Positions 13,387 to 13,652 of a stretch of DNA of 13,652 bases are shown piece by piece; the first letter of the stretch is position 1, and each line of letters opens with the position of its first letter. The DNA lies in NCBI GenBank assembly GCA_947258635.1, contig CAMYJM010000024.1:1-13652 (forward strand), read 5' to 3'. The notes under the pieces are model-generated. The model searched no databases and was not told the origin of the DNA. It saw only the letters and a list, made by a program, of their open reading frames with translations. The position numbers and the translations under genes were made by a program. The stretch is from an uncultured Acidimicrobiaceae bacterium (GTDB lineage: Bacteria > Actinomycetota > Acidimicrobiia > Spongiisociales > UBA5794).

Positions 13387-13652
13387 ATGGCACCACCACA
13401 ATTGACGGATGCCCAGCGCCGAGCTGCGTTGGCCAAGGCGGCGGAAGCTCGCCGGGCGCGCGCAGAGTTGAAGGAGCTCCTGCGAACGGGAAGTCTCTCC
13501 CTGGAAGATGTGTTCGCCAGAGCTGAAGACGACCAGATCGTGGCGAGCACCAAGGTGTTCGCCGTGCTGACCTCATTGCCGGGCTTCGGCAAGATCAAGG
13601 CCAAGCGGCTCATGGAAGACCTGGGCATTGCCGAGAACCGCCGGGTTCGTGG
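13387..13652 (+). CDS. mihF: Actinobacterial integration host factor, mIHF (3' partial)
   Basis: mIHF (sIHF in Streptomyces) is a nucleoid-associated DNA-binding protein found in Actinobacteria, named for its role in L5 phage integration; it is unrelated to E. coli IHF. The first 88 residues are in the window. A basic N-terminal helix rich in Ala and Arg (DAQRRAALAKAAEARRARAE) is followed by helices with SLEDVFARA and then by the helix-two-turn-helix DNA-binding segment LPGFGKIKAKRLMEDLGI, the hallmark of the family. The frame continues through NRRVRG at the edge; family members are about 105 residues, so only a short tail is missing. The ATG at 13387 has GAGGAG five bases before it. In many Actinobacteria mihF also lies next to the pyr genes and before gmk; gmk would be expected just outside. 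Confidence 0.92.
   Translation, partial: MAPPQLTDAQRRAALAKAAEARRARAELKELLRTGSLSLEDVFARAEDDQIVASTKVFAVLTSLPGFGKIKAKRLMEDLGIAENRRVR

Overview
This window is a block of conserved biosynthetic housekeeping genes, all on the + strand, from a high-GC bacterium. It very probably comes from a member of the Actinomycetota outside the classical Mycobacterium/Streptomyces group; an Acidimicrobiia-like lineage is my best guess. The reasons are the frequent GTG starts in 4-base GTGA overlaps, a terminal gene for the actinobacterial integration host factor (mIHF), an AroB resembling the mycobacterial type, and a PyrR RNA site of the kind that represses translation in mycobacteria. I see no mobile element, tRNA, rRNA or CRISPR array.

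Layout. Positions 1-275 hold the tail of a secreted or envelope protein, probably from a type IV pilus cluster. It is followed by a strong inverted repeat (313-343) that looks like a transcript end. A hairpin-rich stretch (344-598) leads into a shikimate and translation block: aroC, aroK, aroB, efp, nusB (599-4251), packed with small gaps or overlaps. A gap of about 260 bases (4252-4511) carries the control region of the pyrimidine operon: a possible small ORF coupled to nusB, a short direct repeat, a candidate extended -10 promoter and a near-perfect PyrR-binding RNA hairpin. Next comes a 30-residue arginine-rich leader ORF (4512-4604) whose stop overlaps the pyrR start as ATGA. The operon pyrR-pyrB-pyrC-carA-carB-pyrD-pyrF (4601-13341) is almost continuous, and mihF follows after 45 bases and runs off the end.

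Function. AroB, AroK and AroC supply steps 2, 5 and 7 of chorismate synthesis. CarA/CarB make carbamoyl phosphate, and PyrB, PyrC, PyrD and PyrF carry out four of the five later steps to UMP; pyrE is not in the window. PyrR, with UMP or UTP, should bind its RNA site and block the first ribosome-binding site of the operon, lowering expression when pyrimidines are plentiful.

Most worth a second look: the PyrR site followed by the Arg-rich, translationally coupled leader ORF, in an operon whose CarAB product also feeds arginine synthesis; an AroB that lacks a normally conserved active-site His and is one residue short in its phosphate-binding loop; a class 1B-type PyrD with no adjacent pyrK; an EF-P loop that departs from the actinobacterial PGKGP signature; and an insertion of about 25 residues in CarA.
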